A stretch of 64,000 bases of DNA. Origin: Cacajao melanocephalus. Lineage: Eukaryota > Chordata > Mammalia > Primates > Pitheciidae. Location: contig CAUYLG010051238.1 of the NCBI GenBank assembly GCA_963573385.1, positions 1-64,000 of the forward strand, given 5' to 3'. The notes beneath the pieces are model-generated. The model searched no databases. It had not been told where the DNA came from and was given only the letters and a program-made list of their open reading frames with translations. Made by a program: the position numbers and the translations under genes. Each line of letters starts with the position of its first letter. Within the stretch, counting starts at the first letter, position 1. Shown one piece after another: positions 62,160 through 64,000 of this stretch.

Positions 62160-63330
62160 AGGGTGAGTCAGTGTAGTGGACACCTGTCACATCGATGGTG
62201 GCAGCTCATCATCTTAAGGACAGGTTTTCTATTATTGTCCTGCCTCCCAAAATAGAAGTCAAGCACTCAAACTCCCCATATCCACTGCAGCTAGAACACA
62301 GTCATGTGACCTATTTTCCACCAATCAGAAGCACTCATGTAGGCACAGATTCAGGTGACCTACCCTCTACCAGTCAGAAACACTCATATAGGCATTGATT
62401 CATGTTACCTACCCTCTACCAGTCAGAAGCACTCATGTAGGAATCAATTCATGTGACCTACCCTCCACCAATCAGGAGCACTCATGTAACTGCTAATTCA
62501 CAAGTGAGTACTGTATAGATACGAGGGCTGCATGAGGCTTCCATTTTGCTGGTGTGCCGACAACAGAGGCATTTGACTTTGGGGCTTTTAAAAGAAAAAC
62601 TGTAGGCAAATTAAATTTAACAGAGTTTAATGGAGCAAAAACCAATGCGTGAATCAAGTATCCGCCTAAGCCACAGTAGGTTCAGAGACACCTTAGCACA
62701 GCCACTTGGTGGAAGGTTTACAGTCAGAAAAAAGAAAATGATCTACAGAAAATGTAAGTGAAGTACAGAAACAGCCAGATTGGTTACAGTTGGCATTTGC
62801 CTTATTTAAATACGCTTTGAACAGTTAGCTGCCCTTGACTGGCTGAAACTCAGTGATTTGCACAAAAGTAGGTTACAGTCTGTTTACACATCCAGTCAGG
62901 TTGCAGTTTACAGTGTAGGAGAAACCTTTAGGCAGAACTTAGAATATGTAAGGAAGCAGCTTTAAGCTAAACTTAATTTGATAATTCCCCCCTTTTGGTT
63001 ATCCTCTTAATGTTGAGAGACCAAAAAACTTAAAGCATTGATGTCACTCTGTCGCCATGATAAAGGTACCTATTTGGTCTCAAATCCCATTGGGAAATAG
63101 CAGAACAGTGAGTTTTGTGAGGTGGAAACAAGGACTTCAGGTTATTTTTTTTTTTTTCGGGATTACAGTAGCGCGGACCTCTTTGTACTGCGATCTCCTG
63201 TTTTTAAGAGAAAAGCAAAACTTGGTCTGTTTTAGAATCTGTTCCCTTAAAGTTTCAGATCGATTATGTCACATTTAATATGAGTGACTCTGTTTTGGTT
63301 TGGTCTGGTCTGTTGGGGCCTAAGCCACAA
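62160..63330. mobile_element. possible LTR or other long repeat relic
   Basis: The block has four 49-bp tandem units with CCAAT-like cores, then a TATA-like tatagata (62514) about 15 bp beyond the array, then AT-rich text that reads like a common interspersed repeat ('aatttaacagagtttaatgg', 'gtaggttcagagacacctta'). The family is not identified and no coding sequence is visible. An LTR reading is inference. Confidence 0.35.
62306..62501. repeat. 49-bp minisatellite, four units
   Basis: Units begin at 62306, 62355, 62404 and 62453, each starting gt(g/t)acctaccct... and containing cca(a/g)tcagaagcactcatgt. All have the same 49-bp length. Confidence 0.95.
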
Positions 63331-63387
63331 GCTTAGTCCAAAACAATTGCCTCCCATAATTTTGTTTAAAAATTTCCCCCTCCTAGC

Positions 63388-63528
63388 CAGGCATGGTGGC
63401 TCACGCCTGTAAACCCAGCACTTTGGGAGGCCGAGGCGGGAGAATCACCTGAGGTCAGGAGTTTGAGACCAGCCTGACCAACATGGAGAAATATCATCTC
63501 TTAAAAAAAAAAAAAAAAAGAAAAGAAA
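63388..63528 (+). mobile_element. Alu left monomer with poly(A) (sense)
   Basis: 'agccaggcatggtggctcac' to 'catctcttaaaa...' with a poly(A)/AAAAG tail; no right arm. Bordered by 'ttccccctcct' and 'attcccccttct'. Confidence 0.92.
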
Positions 63529-63542
63529 ATTCCCCCTTCTGA

Positions 63543-63937
<395 letters not shown>

Positions 63938-64000
63938 TCAGTCTCAGTAGGGCCACACATTTCTTTGCGTTATTGTCATTCCAATGAAGGAGAGGCCATT

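Overview
This window is nuclear DNA of a primate. About thirty Alu elements are spread through it, most with poly(A) tails and many with target-site duplications, alongside MIR, L2, hAT-type and LTR relics. The genes are split by GT-AG introns. The one complete gene is SMARCE1 (BAF57, the HMG-box subunit of BAF/PBAF chromatin remodellers), on the + strand. Its ten coding exons join without a frame break into 411 codons plus stop. The C-terminal acidic tail differs at about five positions from the human protein as I remember it, so a non-human primate, or a divergent allele, is more likely than the human reference.

Layout: (1) 1-999 is the 3' end of an upstream + strand gene that I read as KRT222, with an Alu in its last intron, the last coding exon (771-999) and an AT-rich 3' UTR. 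(2) About 2.9-8.8 kb is a short Alu-rich intergenic spacer. (3) 8.9-10.05 kb is the CpG island promoter of SMARCE1, with a non-coding first exon ending at 9846. (4) 11784-28995 holds exons 2-11. The 3' UTR probably ends just after an AATAAA at 30052. (5) 30-64 kb has no convincing gene: it is intergenic DNA with dense Alus, a solo ERV1-type LTR inserted inside an Alu, a split MLT1-like LTR, an orphan CpG-enriched patch at 55.4-56.2 kb, and a possible LTR relic with a 49-bp tandem repeat near 62.4 kb. From known synteny the next gene beyond the right edge would be CCR7, but none of it is visible here.

The two genes are unrelated in function (a keratin-like protein and a chromatin remodeller subunit) and are simply head-to-tail neighbours. 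I found no new multigene system. The observations most worth checking are structural: a diverged 240-bp direct duplication 2.9 kb apart, three perfect or near-perfect hairpins, a transposon-supplied poly(A) signal in SMARCE1 intron 10, a 15.5-kb Alu-free interval over the SMARCE1 promoter and first introns, and the orphan CpG patch.
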